Shown piece after piece: positions 11,843 to 23,149 of a DNA stretch of 64,000 nucleotides. The notes under the pieces were generated by a model. The model did not search any database, was not told where the DNA came from, and was given only the letters and a program-made list of their open reading frames with translations. The stretch lies in assembly GCF_014898815.1 (NCBI RefSeq), contig NW_026515530.1:372001-436000 (forward strand), in the 5' to 3' direction. The DNA is from Panonychus citri. Its lineage: Eukaryota; Arthropoda; Arachnida; Trombidiformes; Tetranychidae. Made by a program: the position numbers and the translations under genes. How positions within the stretch are numbered: position 1 is the stretch's first letter; every line of letters starts with the position of its first letter.

Positions 11843-14800
11843 ATGAAATTAGAACAACAATTATCTAATTCAAACGATAATTCGGATATTTATACCATAA
11901 GTGAATCGCGATTAGTGTTCAATCCTCCATTGATGATGTCGACGATCAACAATGAAAAGTTAGTATTATCTAGAAATCAGTAGAAATTGTAAATTGTGAA
12001 TTGTTGTCGTTTACCTTTTCCTTTTCCGCTCAACTAAAAGTCAAGAATTTGTTTGGTACAGACGAAAGAAACGGGACCTCGAAGCTAAATGGACACTTCT
12101 TTTGGCCATTTCGATCACGATTTCTTTGGTCTTATCAATAATTCTTCTTGGAAATTGTTTGAAATATGGATCAACGATTCTCAGTGGTTAGTTTACTTTT
12201 CTCTGTCGTTGTTTCTCTCAATTAATCATTAAAATTCTGATTGTTCCAAGTTTCCTCATGGCAATCAGCGATTCTGAGACGGTTAAAAGGTCACAAGGTT
12301 TGGAAAGACGCTGACAATCAAGTGAAGATCGATCAAGTATGTGTGACACCCGAATGTTCAAAAAAAGGTTAGTATATTTTGTGGTTCTTTTTAATTGGAG
12401 CATTTAATTTAGTTTTTCAACAACAATTTCTCAGCTGAATCAATATTGAAAAGTCTCAATTTAAAGGTCTCTCCATGTGATGATTTCTATGAATTTTCCT
12501 GTGGCAATTGGATCAAGGATAATCCCATTCCGAGTTGGACAAATTATATCTCTTTAATTGGCCTTTTGGAGATGAAACCGATCGAGCAATTAAGGAGTAA
12601 GATAGAAATGCAAAGTTCAATTAACATGATCAACTAATTGTTTGTCTAATCAGCATTACTGGAGACTGAATCTGATTCCAATGATGATTTAATGACTAAT
12701 ATCACGAGATCGTATTACAAAATGTGTATGAATACTGGTTAGTTTATTTGATTGTTTCTTTCGACTCTTTAATTGTTCATTTTAATTGTTTTACTCAGAA
12801 ATTATCTCTCAAACAAGCGACTCAAATATCCATAAAATTATTGAATCAATTGGTGACTGGCCAATGGCTACTACAAAAGCTTGGAGTCCTGGTGATTTTG
12901 ATTGGATGGCAGCGACGGTTAAGCTCCGTTGGTTGGGAATTAGTGCCGATACTTTCATCAGGATTCAACCAGTTATCGATGTTTTTAATAATACAGTTTA
13001 TCGAATAGGAGTTAGTTCATTTCCTAATTGTTCAATGATCAACAAAATAATCTAAGCTTTTCTCTTGTTCAGTTTAATTGTTAATTTTCATAAAGATAAA
13101 TGAGCCGAAATTAAGTCTTAATCGAGACCATCTCATCGAGAATGGGACAGTCGCTCAACATTATCTGGACTTTATGAAGAAAACCGCGGCCGTTTATGGA
13201 GGAATAGAAGGAATAATCGAACATGATGCTCTGGCAGTTCTTAATTTCGAGCGTGAATTAGCGGCGGTCAGTTCATTACCACTATTCGAGGTCAATTCCA
13301 TAAATCGAACTGTTTTTTCTCTCTCCAAATTTCCGACCATAGTTAACGATACCAGAGGAATCTGTCCGTGAATCTTTGATCCTTTTCCGTGCAATGACAG
13401 TTTCTGATCTAAACAATTTAGCTCCATCGGTAATTAAACTTTTTAATCAACAAATTCAGAAAATTAACAACTATGAATTTCAGATCCCATGGGTCGAGTT
13501 TCTATCTGGAATGTTCGGTCGCGAAATAACCGATGATCAGCCTTTACTGGTGAAGAACGTTGGCAATTTTATCACTCGATTAGAATCGTTGATCGACAAA
13601 ACTGAAGAAAGGTAAACAATTAGGCTAATCAGAAGGACGAACAATTAATTTCTTTTCGTTTAGAGTCTTAGCGAACTTTTTATGTTGGAGTACCGTTCGA
13701 ACGTTACTCCCGTACCTTGGCCCTAAATACGATTCACTAGAGAAAAGTTTCTGGGATTCGGTGTTAAATACGAAAAATGTTTCTCCTCGATGGTTAAGAT
13801 GCATCGATGATACTTCGAACTATTTTGGACCGATTCTCCAATCGATGTATGGCCGAACCTATTACTCGGAGACAGTTAAAATTTCGGTAATGATCAGCAA
13901 TCGAAATTACTCGTACTAATTATCATGATTACTTTTAATTATTTAGGCAACAAGGTTAGCAAATATGATTCAATTAGCATTTAATGAGTCACTTAATCAA
14001 AATAAATGGATGGACAATGAAACTAAATTAAAAGCAATCGAGAAACTTGAACATATCAATGTGGTCATCGGATCTTCAGATGACCAACTAAATAGTTCAT
14101 TTGTCAATAAAATGTTTGAAAAGGTTTGTTTTAAAGGGAAACAATTAAAAACTCCCAACAATTAAGAGAGCATCTTGTTAATTGAACATCTTAATTGTTA
14201 ATTTTCAGTTCGATTTCAATGAGAGTTCAAGTTTCCTCGAAAATACTTTGAACATTTCTCTTTGGTACATTAATATGTTACTCGAAAGAATCGATCAACC
14301 AAACGGAAGAATTGAGTGAGAATTAATTGTTCTTGATTGTAAACCAATTTACGCTAATTACTGATTACCTTTAATTGTAAAAGATGGACCAGAACTCAAA
14401 AAATTAGCGATACAAATGCTTATTACTCTGGAAATGACAATGCTCTGTTCATACCAATGGGACTACTGCTACCGGAGATTTTTTCACCAAATTTACCAAA
14501 GTAAAAAATGATAACAATTAACTAACCAGATTAATTATCATGTCGATTTACAATCCATCTTTCATTATCCTAGTTACCTTAATTATGGTACAATTGGCTA
14601 TGCAATAGCTCATGAGATGACCCATGGATTTGATGATCTTGGTCGACATTTTGATAAATTTGGTAATAACAACAATTGGTGGAGCAATCAAAGTCTAATT
14701 GGATTTGATGATCATGCTTCATGTTTCATTCAACAATACAATAATTATCGTTTAACTGATAAATTAAGTGTAAGTCAATTTATCCTTTCCAATGGGTCAT

Positions 14801-15500
14801 ATTAATTATCAGGTTAATCAATAGGTTAATGGACAATTAAGTTTAGGTGAAAACATTGCTGATAATGGTGGAGTTCATGTTGCTTATCGAGCTTTTCAAT
14901 CAGCAATTAAGTATATTGACATTGAATTAAAAATGCCAGGACTTGATTATACACCTGATCAACTATTCTGGATAAGTTATGCTCAGGTTTGTATTTTAAT
15001 TGATTTACAATTGTAACAATTAATTTCTACTACAATCTAATATCAACTTGTATTCATTTTGTATAACTAGAATCATTTTTGATTGGTTATGTTTTTAAAT
15101 GTGATCATTCATTTAATTTAAGTTGTTTCATTTTGTTTAATTGTCACAGTTTTCTTATTGTTCATCTAATTTAGTTTGTTTGATTCTAACTAATTCTTAA
15201 TTGTTTACATTTTTAGCTCTGGTGTGATAATCATTCAAATGAAACAATTCAATTAGATGCTAATATTGATTCACATGTTCCTGGTCGCTACAGGTAATGT
15301 TTGGGTTTTTTTGTTGTTCCAAAGAAAATTGTTTTTGATGTTGATAATTTGATTGAGATAATTAATTGTTGCCTTGTTTCTTTTGTTTTCCATATTAAAG
15401 GGTAATTGGATCCATTAGTAATAATGAAGATTTCTCTAGATCATTTAAATGTCCATTAGGATCACCAATGAATCCTCATGAAAAATGTTACTTTTGGTAG
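11843..15500 (+). CDS. Neprilysin-like M13 zinc metallopeptidase (15 exons, one frameshift)
   Basis: Exons: 11843-11958, 12062-12186, 12269-12367, 12435-12596, 12654-12737, 12799-13010, 13096-13611, 13664-13886, 13947-14123, 14209-14315, 14384-14500, 14574-14769, 14825-14986, 15217-15293, 15401-15500. All have GT-AG ends and matching phases; the product is about 823 residues. It is a type II membrane ectopeptidase: short cytoplasmic tail, one membrane helix (WTLLLAISITISLVL), then the extracellular M13 domain. Signatures are SPCDDFYEFSCGNW, NAYY, zinc site AHEMTHGFDD, GENIADNGG (third zinc ligand Glu), HVPGRYRV and the C-terminal CYFW. All catalytic residues are present, so it should cleave small peptides such as neuropeptides. 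Oddity: in exon 7 the frame breaks at about 13345-13371; one extra base restores continuity to MTVSDLNNLAP. An in-frame ATG at 11765 is an alternative start. Confidence 0.93.
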
Positions 15501-15950
15501 GAACTATTTGTTAAACGATTGGCATATCCTTTAGTTACACTTGTCCATGTGTCCATATATCGGTCAACACAAAAGTTTAAACATTTCTAAATTAAAAAGA
15601 AAATACAAACAAAGAAAATTAAATTCTAATAATGTATCATCATAATCATCAAACATTGTAACACTTACCGTTTCACTTGAATCTAAACTACTGGCAGGTT
15701 TGAGTACACATTTTTTAAAACATTTTTCTGACATTTGCTATGAGAAAGAGAAAGATACAAATGAACAACAATAAAAAATTCAATTAATTAACCAAACAAA
15801 CACAAAAAAAAACAACAAAGAAAAACATATAAAACCTGTTGATTAATTAGCTTTTACCTTAACCAGTTCTTTAAAATTTTCCATGGCAATTTCTTGTTTT
15901 AACTTATCCATTAGCTCACTTTTCTGAGCGGCGGTCAACGTATCGGCCAT
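15488..15950 (-). CDS. Tim13: Tim13, small Tim chaperone of the mitochondrial intermembrane space
   Basis: Three exons on the reverse strand, 15950-15858, 15737-15669 and 15586-15488, all phase 0 with GT-AG ends. They encode 86 residues, the normal size for this family. The protein shows the twin CX3C motif, CFKKC and CLNFC, and the Tim13-specific context ELVKQMSEKCFKKC, KPASSLDSSE and DRYMDTW. Tim13 pairs with Tim8 as a hexameric chaperone that carries hydrophobic precursors (for example Tim23) across the intermembrane space. The four cysteines form the disulfides needed for folding. The stop and the last three codons overlap, in antisense, the last codons of the M13 peptidase gene. It is divergent from the SCPx thiolase gene at 17007. 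Confidence 0.95.
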
Positions 15951-17006
15951 TGTACCAATTAATTAATTACTATGGACAAACAATTAAACAGAGAAAAAAG
16001 AATCAATTAACAAGAAAAGGAATAACGGTAAACCAAATTGATGGAGAAACAAAAACAACATTGACTTCAACATTTTCCAACAAAAAGAATGAGCATGTTT
16101 GGTTTCCATGGAAACGGAAAAAGCGGTCATTTCAAAATGAGAGAAAAAATTCTTATTCAATGAAAGAGGAAAAAGAGAATAGAAAAATTTTCTTTTTCTT
16201 TTTAAAGGTTAACCAGGTGAGAGAAAAGGTAAAACTTGTTTTCTATTTATCTTATTGGTGTTATTTGAGAGACGAGATTTAATCAGGCGAAGATGAGAGA
16301 AGTTATTTTAACAGTTGATAGAGTGAAGTGATAGAGAGAGAGAGAGAGAGAGAGAATCATTTTCTCGGTTCTGTATTAATAGAATTGATTGTCAATTAAA
16401 AAGAAGGAGAATCCAAATCAACGGTGAGAATCTTTTTTTTCCACTTCAATCATTAAGTTAAATTGTTGATCTTTAAAAACGAAAAAAATTCTCGCATCTC
16501 ATCATCTTATTGTCTTTTTCTTTTTATTCTTTGTTTTGGTTTTTTTTTCTCTTTTCTCTCCATCATCAAACTAACAATTCTAATCATTACATATTTTTAA
16601 CTCTGTGTCTTTCCTGTTATTTTTTATTCTTCTTTCAGTTTTCCTCCTTCAACCTCCTCCTTCTCCTCCATTTTTACTCTCACCTCCTTTTTGGTTATTT
16701 TCTATTCTCTCTAATACTTGATTTTACCTTTTTCTCTCTCTCTCTCTCTTACAGCTCACCTTCTATTTGTGAACATCGGGACAATCAATCGTCAACAATC
16801 AACGTTTACATGTTTACCTTCATTTTCGGTGCCATATCAAGGGATTGATTGTGTTGTCTATTTGATAACCAGTTTGGTAACCAGGAAAATCTAAAGTGAC
16901 TTTTGTTGGACAAATTGTTCTATTCTCTCTCTCTCTCTCTCTCCTTTTAATTCTTGGAGATTATCGTAAATCTTACATTCTCTCTGTCTGGTAATCAATC
17001 GTAATC
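15951..17006. promoter_or_regulatory. Divergent intergenic region between Tim13 and SCPx thiolase
   Basis: About 1.05 kb separates the two divergent starts. It holds a 14-bp palindrome GTTTCCATGGAAAC at 16102-16115 (perfect X-box type RFX site), a (GA)n run at about 16333-16355, and pyrimidine-rich DNA with (CT)n at 16735-16752 and about 16925-16942 just upstream of the thiolase ATG. Open frames here (for example 16510-16848) translate mostly to Phe/Leu/Ser from the pyrimidine tracts and are not credible genes. Promoter role is inferred from position. Confidence 0.5.
16102..16115. promoter_or_regulatory. X-box-like palindrome (RFX-type site) upstream of Tim13
   Basis: GTTTCCATGGAAAC is a perfect 14-bp palindrome and fits the RFX/DAF-19 X-box consensus GTHNYYATRRNAAC exactly. 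It is about 150 bp upstream of the Tim13 start. The sequence match is direct; binding by an RFX protein is inferred. Confidence 0.45.
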
Positions 17007-20000
17007 ATGGGTCGTAAGGTTTATGTTATCGGTGTTGGTATGACCAAATTTACCAAATCAGGTGTTAACAAGCAACTTGATTATCCTGATTTAGCTTGTG
17101 AGGCAGTTCGTAATGCTTTGGCTGATGCTTCAGTTAAATATGAAGACATTGAACATGCCTCGGTGGGTTATGTTTTCGGTGACTCTTGTTGTGGACAAAA
17201 GGCTCTTTATCCACTTGGTACTACTGGTATACCAATCGTTAATGTTAATAATAATTGTGCCACCGGATCTTCGGCTCTTTATTTAACAAAATGCCTTATT
17301 GAAGGAGGAATTGTTAATTGTGGCCTAGCATTAGGATTTGAGAAGATGGAGAAAGGCAGTTTAACCACCAAATTTAAAGATCGTGTTACCCCAATGCAAG
17401 ATCATATTAATCTTTACTATGAACTGTTCGGCCTTTCACCCGCTCCAATTACTGCCCAATTATTTGGATCAGCAGGAAAGGAGCATATGGCCAAATATGG
17501 AACCAAAGAGGAGCATTTTGCTAAAATCGCTCTCAAAAATCATAAACACTCAGTTAATAATCCATTCGCTCAATTTCAAACAGAATATCCAATGGAGGAG
17601 ATTCTTAATGGACCTAAGGTAATCTTTATATTAATACAAAGTTACAATTCTGATTCTCTCCATCAATTTTTCTGCTTATTTTATCATAAAGTTAATCATC
17701 ACCTTTAATCAGTTCTCTCTTGCTCTCTCTTAATGTCATATCTATTTCTTGTTCCCGTCTATTTACTTTGCTTTAGTTACTTGATGTTGACAATTTTACT
17801 TGATTCTCATACTAACAAATCCATTGATCTGTTAATGATACAGGTTTTAGGTTAATTTTACTTACTGATTTTACTGTTTAATCTTCTTCTGTCTGTTCAT
17901 CTGTCTTTTTTTTCTCTTCCATCTCATCATCACAATCATCATTATCTTCTTGTTTTCTTACTCTGACAAAAGTTTTCATTAGATAAACAGTTTCTCTTTA
18001 TAAGAATTACCAGTTCTCTCTTTTAATCAATATCAAGTGACCATTGACCTAAAGCTCAGGCAAAAAAACGAGTTGATTGGATAACAAGACAAAGATGATG
18101 TTAATTAACTGTTCCTTTTTGATGATGATGAAAACTATAAACCGATTATCATCATTCTTTCATCAGTTGCCAAGGTTTTTCATTGTCATTCTATTATTGT
18201 TATTATTTGAAACATCTTCAATCAACATGATCACATTTAGATTACTATTCAAAGTTAAATAGTGTCAACATGATCGATACATCAGATCAACTGTCAATCT
18301 GATCAATCTAATTGGTGAATTAAATTAGATTTCCAATTTCCAAAACTTTTATTATTAGTAATTACATTCAATTCACCAATTTAATTGTGTGTCTCTCTAA
18401 TACAATCATGCAAACCTGTTAACTAACATTAATCGTCTTTATTATTATCAACTATTTTAAGATAATTATTAACCCATTTCTTGATTACTAACCCTAAATA
18501 CATAAACAACAAGCGAAAAATTAACTTAATCCAGTCTTGTCTTTTCTCCTCTTCAAATTAATCACAATTAACTTTTCGATAAACTAAAAATTAAATAACC
18601 TTCAAGCTAATTAAATGTTAACTGTCTAATCTAATGATCAACTCACTCGACAATCTAATTAACATCACCAACAATTTTGTTTGATTTCTGGTTCAAATTA
18701 ACCATTTTCCTTTATATTCTTACCAATCCACTAACACGATATATCCAATTAATCATTTAATTGAATATAATTAATTCATTTTGATTAATAATTAATTTAT
18801 ATAAGCAAAAGGCAACTTGAAATATTGAATAATCATAAATTTAACATTGGTCAGAACAACTGAATTTCATATATGTAGATTATTGATGATGAACATTATT
18901 CAATTAGCTAATTATCTTATAATATTAATAATAATAATCACCATTAACATGATAAATTGATAATTAACCGCCACGTTTAAAGTTAATTATGTTTCAATTA
19001 ACCTGGAAAATTTAATGATAATAGTTGAGTTAACAAAATTGTATCTAATTTAGTTCTCAACTGAACATTGAACTTGAAATGATCATGAACATGATTGAAC
19101 AATATCATTTCGATTATATTTTATATTGAACTAATACTTTTGATAGAAAATTTTCCCAATCAACCAGTTACCGATTATAATTGTTCAACTTAATCATCTT
19201 TCAGTTTCCTTATTAGAGGGAATTACTAATCAGAATTAAATTTTGATCTATTTTTTTCTGCTTCAAAGAGACATTACAATTCTCAGTTATTCCGGTCATT
19301 TAAGTTAATTGCTTTTCTCCAATATCATGTCCATTTCATCTTACCAACCCAAACTTTTCCTCTCCTCTAATTTGCTATTTTCTTTTGTTCTTTTCCTTTT
19401 TATTATTACTTCAATCTCTTCTCTCTCTCAACATATAATTAGTTAATGGTAACAAAAGGATGTTTACACTCAATACACTTTCATTTTTCATGATGATGAT
19501 GATTGTGATGGTCATTCATTGTTCACATACAACACGAGTCTTCAGATACAGATGAAAATGTATCCTTATATCATTCTCATGACAGTTTCCGTTTCCGAAT
19601 AGGAAACTTATCTCTTTTTGACTTACTTTCCTTTTTATATTTATCTCTCTCTCTCTCAACATATAATTAGTTAATGGTAACAAAAGGATGTTTACACTCA
19701 ATACACTTTCATTTTTCATGATGATGATGATTGTGATGGTCATTCATTGTTCACATACAACACGAGTCTTCAGATACAGATGAAAATGTATCCTTATATC
19801 ATTCTCATGACAGTTTCCGTTTCCGAATAGGAAACTTATCTCTTTTTGACTTACTTTCCTTTTTATATTTATCTTCCTCCCTCTCTCTCTCTCTCTCTCT
19901 CTCTTATCTTCTTGACCATTATCTTAATCATCAGTTATCTTAGATGATAATAGATTAATACTCAAAGTTTGACTAATTCATGTGACCCATTAATCTTATC

Positions 20001-20779
20001 CCAATAAAAATCAATCCCATCAATCAATCAATAATAACAATCGATCCTGTAATAATAATAATACTTCATGATACTAACAAGCGTTTAGAATTTTCTTTCT
20101 ATTAAGATTAACTAATTGTTATTCTTTATTTCTTAAAATTTTTTACTTCTTCTTATAGATATTTGAATACCTTACACGACTTCAATGTTGCCCCACCTCG
20201 GACGGAGCTGCAGCCGCTATTTTGGCCTCTGAGGAGTTTGTCAAATCTCATGGACTTGAAAAAAATGCCGTTGAAATACTTGCCATGGAAATGGCATCAG
20301 ATATTAAATCAACTTTTGAAGAAAAGTCTGCAATCAAATTGGTTGGATTTGATATGAGTAAGAAAGCAGCGGAAAAAGCTTATGCCAAAGCTGGAATTGG
20401 ACCTAAAGATGTTCAGGTCATTGAGCTGCACGATTGTTTCTCAGCCAACGAATTGATCACTTACGAAGCACTTGGACTTTGTCCGATCGGTGGAGCGGGA
20501 GCTTTTATCGATGCTGGTGATAATACTTACGGTGGTAAGTACGTTGTCAATCCAAGCGGTGGTCTACTCTCCAAGGGTCATCCACTTGGCGCAACCGGCC
20601 TGGCTCAATGCTCTGAACTTTGCTGGCAAGTTCGAGGTGAAGCAGGTCAACGACAAGTTCCCGGTGCTAAAATTGCCCTTCAACACAACATTGGGCTCGG
20701 AGGTGCCGGAGTAGTTGCATTATATAGACATGGATTCCCCGAGAAACTAAACAAACAATTCTTAACCTCAAAACTGTGA
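17007..20779 (+). CDS. ScpX: SCPx-type peroxisomal 3-ketoacyl-CoA thiolase, without SCP2 domain
   Basis: Two exons, 17007-17618 (donor AAG|GTAAT) and 20159-20779 (acceptor TATAG), join in phase 0 to give 410 residues. The start MGRKVYVIGVGMTKF is typical of the SCPx/DAF-22 thiolase family. The nucleophilic Cys is in VNNNCATGSSAL (about residue 91), and later motifs are ELHDCFSANE, NPSGGLLSKGHPLGATG and LQHNIGLGGAG. These enzymes perform the last step of peroxisomal beta-oxidation of branched or very long acyl chains, releasing acetyl- or propionyl-CoA. The protein stops right after the thiolase core and ends in Ser-Lys-Leu, the canonical PTS1 peroxisomal signal. The SCP2 lipid-binding domain found in vertebrate and insect SCPx is absent, as in nematode DAF-22. 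No SCP2-like frame is seen downstream. Confidence 0.96.
17619..20158 (+). other. Intron of the SCPx thiolase gene
   Basis: A 2.54 kb AT-rich intron. It contains a perfect 228-bp tandem duplication (19419-19874) and a (CT)n run at about 19880-19904. No coding exon or RNA gene was recognised in it. Confidence 0.88.
19419..19874 (+). repeat. Perfect 228-bp tandem duplication in thiolase intron
   Basis: Copy 1 is about 19419-19646 and copy 2 about 19647-19874. By eye they are identical over the whole length, from CAACATATAATTAG to CTTTTTATATTTATCT. Both boundaries lie in CTCTCT microsatellite sequence, which suggests replication slippage or unequal crossing-over between CT tracts. The identity implies a recent event. 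Confidence 0.95.
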
Positions 20780-22363
20780 TCAAATCTCTCTCATCATTTT
20801 AACAATTAACTCTCATCCAAAATTAATCCAACTAATCACAATTAACCATCGTCCTTGCAGGTTATGTGTGCTCCAAATTAATATAAATCTTTATATATCT
20901 ATCATATATAAATACACTGTTATTTTTAAAATTTAAATTTTAACTATTACATTTTAACAAACCTAATCAATTCAAATCAACTTTGGAGTTAATTTACTTA
21001 TCAAGTAAATTGAATAAGAAAAGAAACTGAAAATTTTGACAACTTTTTTCCCACTCCCAATGAGAAAAAAAATAAAAACAATCCTAATCTAAAACTACAA
21101 TCAACTAACAATTAACCTAATTTGATTAACATACAAGTTAACATCTTGTTTACTCTAATCTAAGTATCAAACTCTTGAACAATCAATTTAAATTGTTCAC
21201 CAATTATGATCGATCGAGTTACTTATTATATGAGAGAATCAATTTACTCCCATAGGATTGAACTGATTTAAAGACAAAAAGATTGATGGACTGACTGGTT
21301 TTCGATTAGATTTTTGATCATCGAAAATCTTAATCAGACAATTTAATTGTATTTCACTTTGATAGTTGATTTAATTTTCTTGAATCACTTTCCAAGTAGT
21401 AAATTGTTTCTCTTCCATTCCAACAATTAATTCAATTATTCAAATATTTGATCAACTGATTATCTCTCAATTAACTTCTAGCAATCCTTTCATGCAATTT
21501 ATTGATTTAATTATTTACCAATAATTATTGTAACAATTGATAATTTAATCTTTGCGTTCAAGTTAAATTTGTATATTTTGTAACTTAATTTGAATTTAAT
21601 CAAAAAAAAAAGATGAGTATTCCAATGTAATATTGTAACAAATTGACAATTAGTGTTAATTGTTGTAACTGTTTTTAGATTCAAATGATTAGTTTGATTC
21701 TTTTGGTGTGAATGTAAATGATGACGATGATGATGATAAGTTTACATATGAGAGATGAGTAAGAAAAACATTGGGAGGAAGAAGAGAAATTGATTGATAG
21801 ATTAATTTAGTTAATCCAATTGTGTCAATTTAAAATCCATATCCAAGGTTAGTGAGTTGGTCTTTTTAATTACAGAATCCATTGGTTTCCAAAGGAAAAG
21901 AGTGTTAAATTGTTGATCAAATAGATTGCACATAATTTAGACTCTACAATAATTTCCGGTTCATTTCCAGAGGATGATGATGATGATGATGATGATGATA
22001 ATCAAAATGATGTAACACTGAACTAAAAGGGTGTTCCACTTGATTCAAGCAGAAAACTCACCCAATATTCATCACAATTATCTCCTGGTGTAAATCGAGA
22101 TGAAGATAATTACATTTGTAATCAATTGATCGCCAATCATCTCATCATCATTTTTACTAATTATCACATCCTCTTCATACGATAAAGTGGATTGAGTTTT
22201 CTTCTTCTCTTAATTTCGAACCAAAATCAAATAGAAACACCCTTTATATCCGGTTGAATCTTTTTCCAAAGTTCTCCTGTAATTTGTAACCATGTTTCTG
22301 AGTTTCCATAGGCAATTTTATCCTCAGAGTTTTATTATTATATATTAACTGTTGTTGATTCTG
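20780..22363. other. Convergent intergenic region between thiolase and K2P channel
   Basis: About 1.6 kb between two genes whose 3' ends face each other, so it should be 3' UTRs and spacer. It contains AATAAA at about 21071 on the + strand and a (GAT)n run at about 21973-21999. No coding sequence was found. Confidence 0.7.
22331..22336 (-). terminator. Candidate polyadenylation signal of K2P channel gene
   Basis: AATAAA on the reverse strand (TTTATT on +), 28 bp beyond the stop codon of the channel exon. Position is plausible for a short 3' UTR; the hexamer is common in this composition. Confidence 0.35.
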
Positions 22364-23149
22364 TTAAATACTTGCTCGTTTTTTATAATTTTCATAACTT
22401 TCTAGGTCAAAATCTGTTGCATTGATAAACATATGAGCCGGTGCTTTATCATCATCCATACCAATGATTGACTCAGGATCGGGTGTATCAGAAGAACCCG
22501 ATATGGACCGAAACATTGATAAGGGTAAAAATCTTGATGCTCCTTCTCGTCTTCGTATCCTTGACCTTGATGGTCCATTGTGACCCGTTGGACCAGTTGG
22601 TTCATTGGAACCACGGCGACCTGAGAAGGAATATTTTTTGGGTGAAGATCGTCTCCAAGAACGTGATCTACTGTACCTTTGATTATTATAACAGGTACAT
22701 GAACAAACTGATTGAACATCATCCGAATCAGGGGTAACCATGTCCGGTCCTTGGCCTGAAATAATACTACCATTGGCAGTAATCACATCACCTTCAAGGT
22801 GAACAGCTCCGGCTGCCGTTAGAGCGGCTTCAGCTTCGTCTCTCCTCTCATCTTCCGTGTTAAGGGTAAGAAAACGTAACACCAATAGATTGATACCTCC
22901 AGAAACAACGGAAAGGCCGAAAAGGATAAAGACAAGGCTGAAAATAACGTATTCAGGTTTGCTTTGAAGAGCCGATTCTTTCTGAAGGGCAACATAATCA
23001 CCGAATCCAATTGTGGTCAGTGTAATAAAACAATAATAAAATGCATCAAAATAGCTCCATCTCTCCCACTTCGAGAATGCAGCGGCTCCTGTGGTCATCA
23101 CTAACGTCGATAGGAAAAGGACGAACATCACTAAATTGGTCTCAGATAC
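22364..23149 (-). CDS. TASK-like two-pore-domain (K2P) potassium channel, last exon
   Basis: This is the 3' terminal coding exon. A pyrimidine-rich acceptor (CTCTTCCAG) precedes VSETNLVMFVLFLSTL at 23149, and the frame runs 261 codons to the stop. It holds the third membrane helix, the second pore loop with selectivity filter TIGFGD, and the fourth helix followed by VLRFLTLNTEDERRDEAE. The last is the TASK-type gate sequence (VLRFMTMNAEDEKRD in vertebrates). A Ser/Arg-rich cytoplasmic tail of about 150 residues ends in KKRASI, matching the C-terminal KRRxSV 14-3-3/COPI signal of TASK-1 and TASK-3. Such channels carry background K+ current and set resting potential. The upstream exons (helices 1-2, first pore) should lie further right on this strand, but none was recognised, so the gene is incomplete here. 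Confidence 0.93.
   Translation of the reverse strand, partial: VSETNLVMFVLFLSTLVMTTGAAAFSKWERWSYFDAFYYCFITLTTIGFGDYVALQKESALQSKPEYVIFSLVFILFGLSVVSGGINLLVLRFLTLNTEDERRDEAEAALTAAGAVHLEGDVITANGSIISGQGPDMVTPDSDDVQSVCSCTCYNNQRYSRSRSWRRSSPKKYSFSGRRGSNEPTGPTGHNGPSRSRIRRREGASRFLPLSMFRSISGSSDTPDPESIIGMDDDKAPAHMFINATDFDLESYENYKKRASI

Noticed and set aside
13360..13397. A 37-bp intron (GT at 13364, AG before TTTCTGATC) as an explanation of the peptidase frame break
   Set aside because: It would restore frame, but the donor GTCCGT is poor, it is shorter than any other intron here, and it would delete the conserved MTVSDL segment. A one-base indel is simpler.
16510..16848. 112-codon frame upstream of the thiolase
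   Set aside because: Phe/Leu/Ser-rich translation of CT-rich promoter DNA; no domain.
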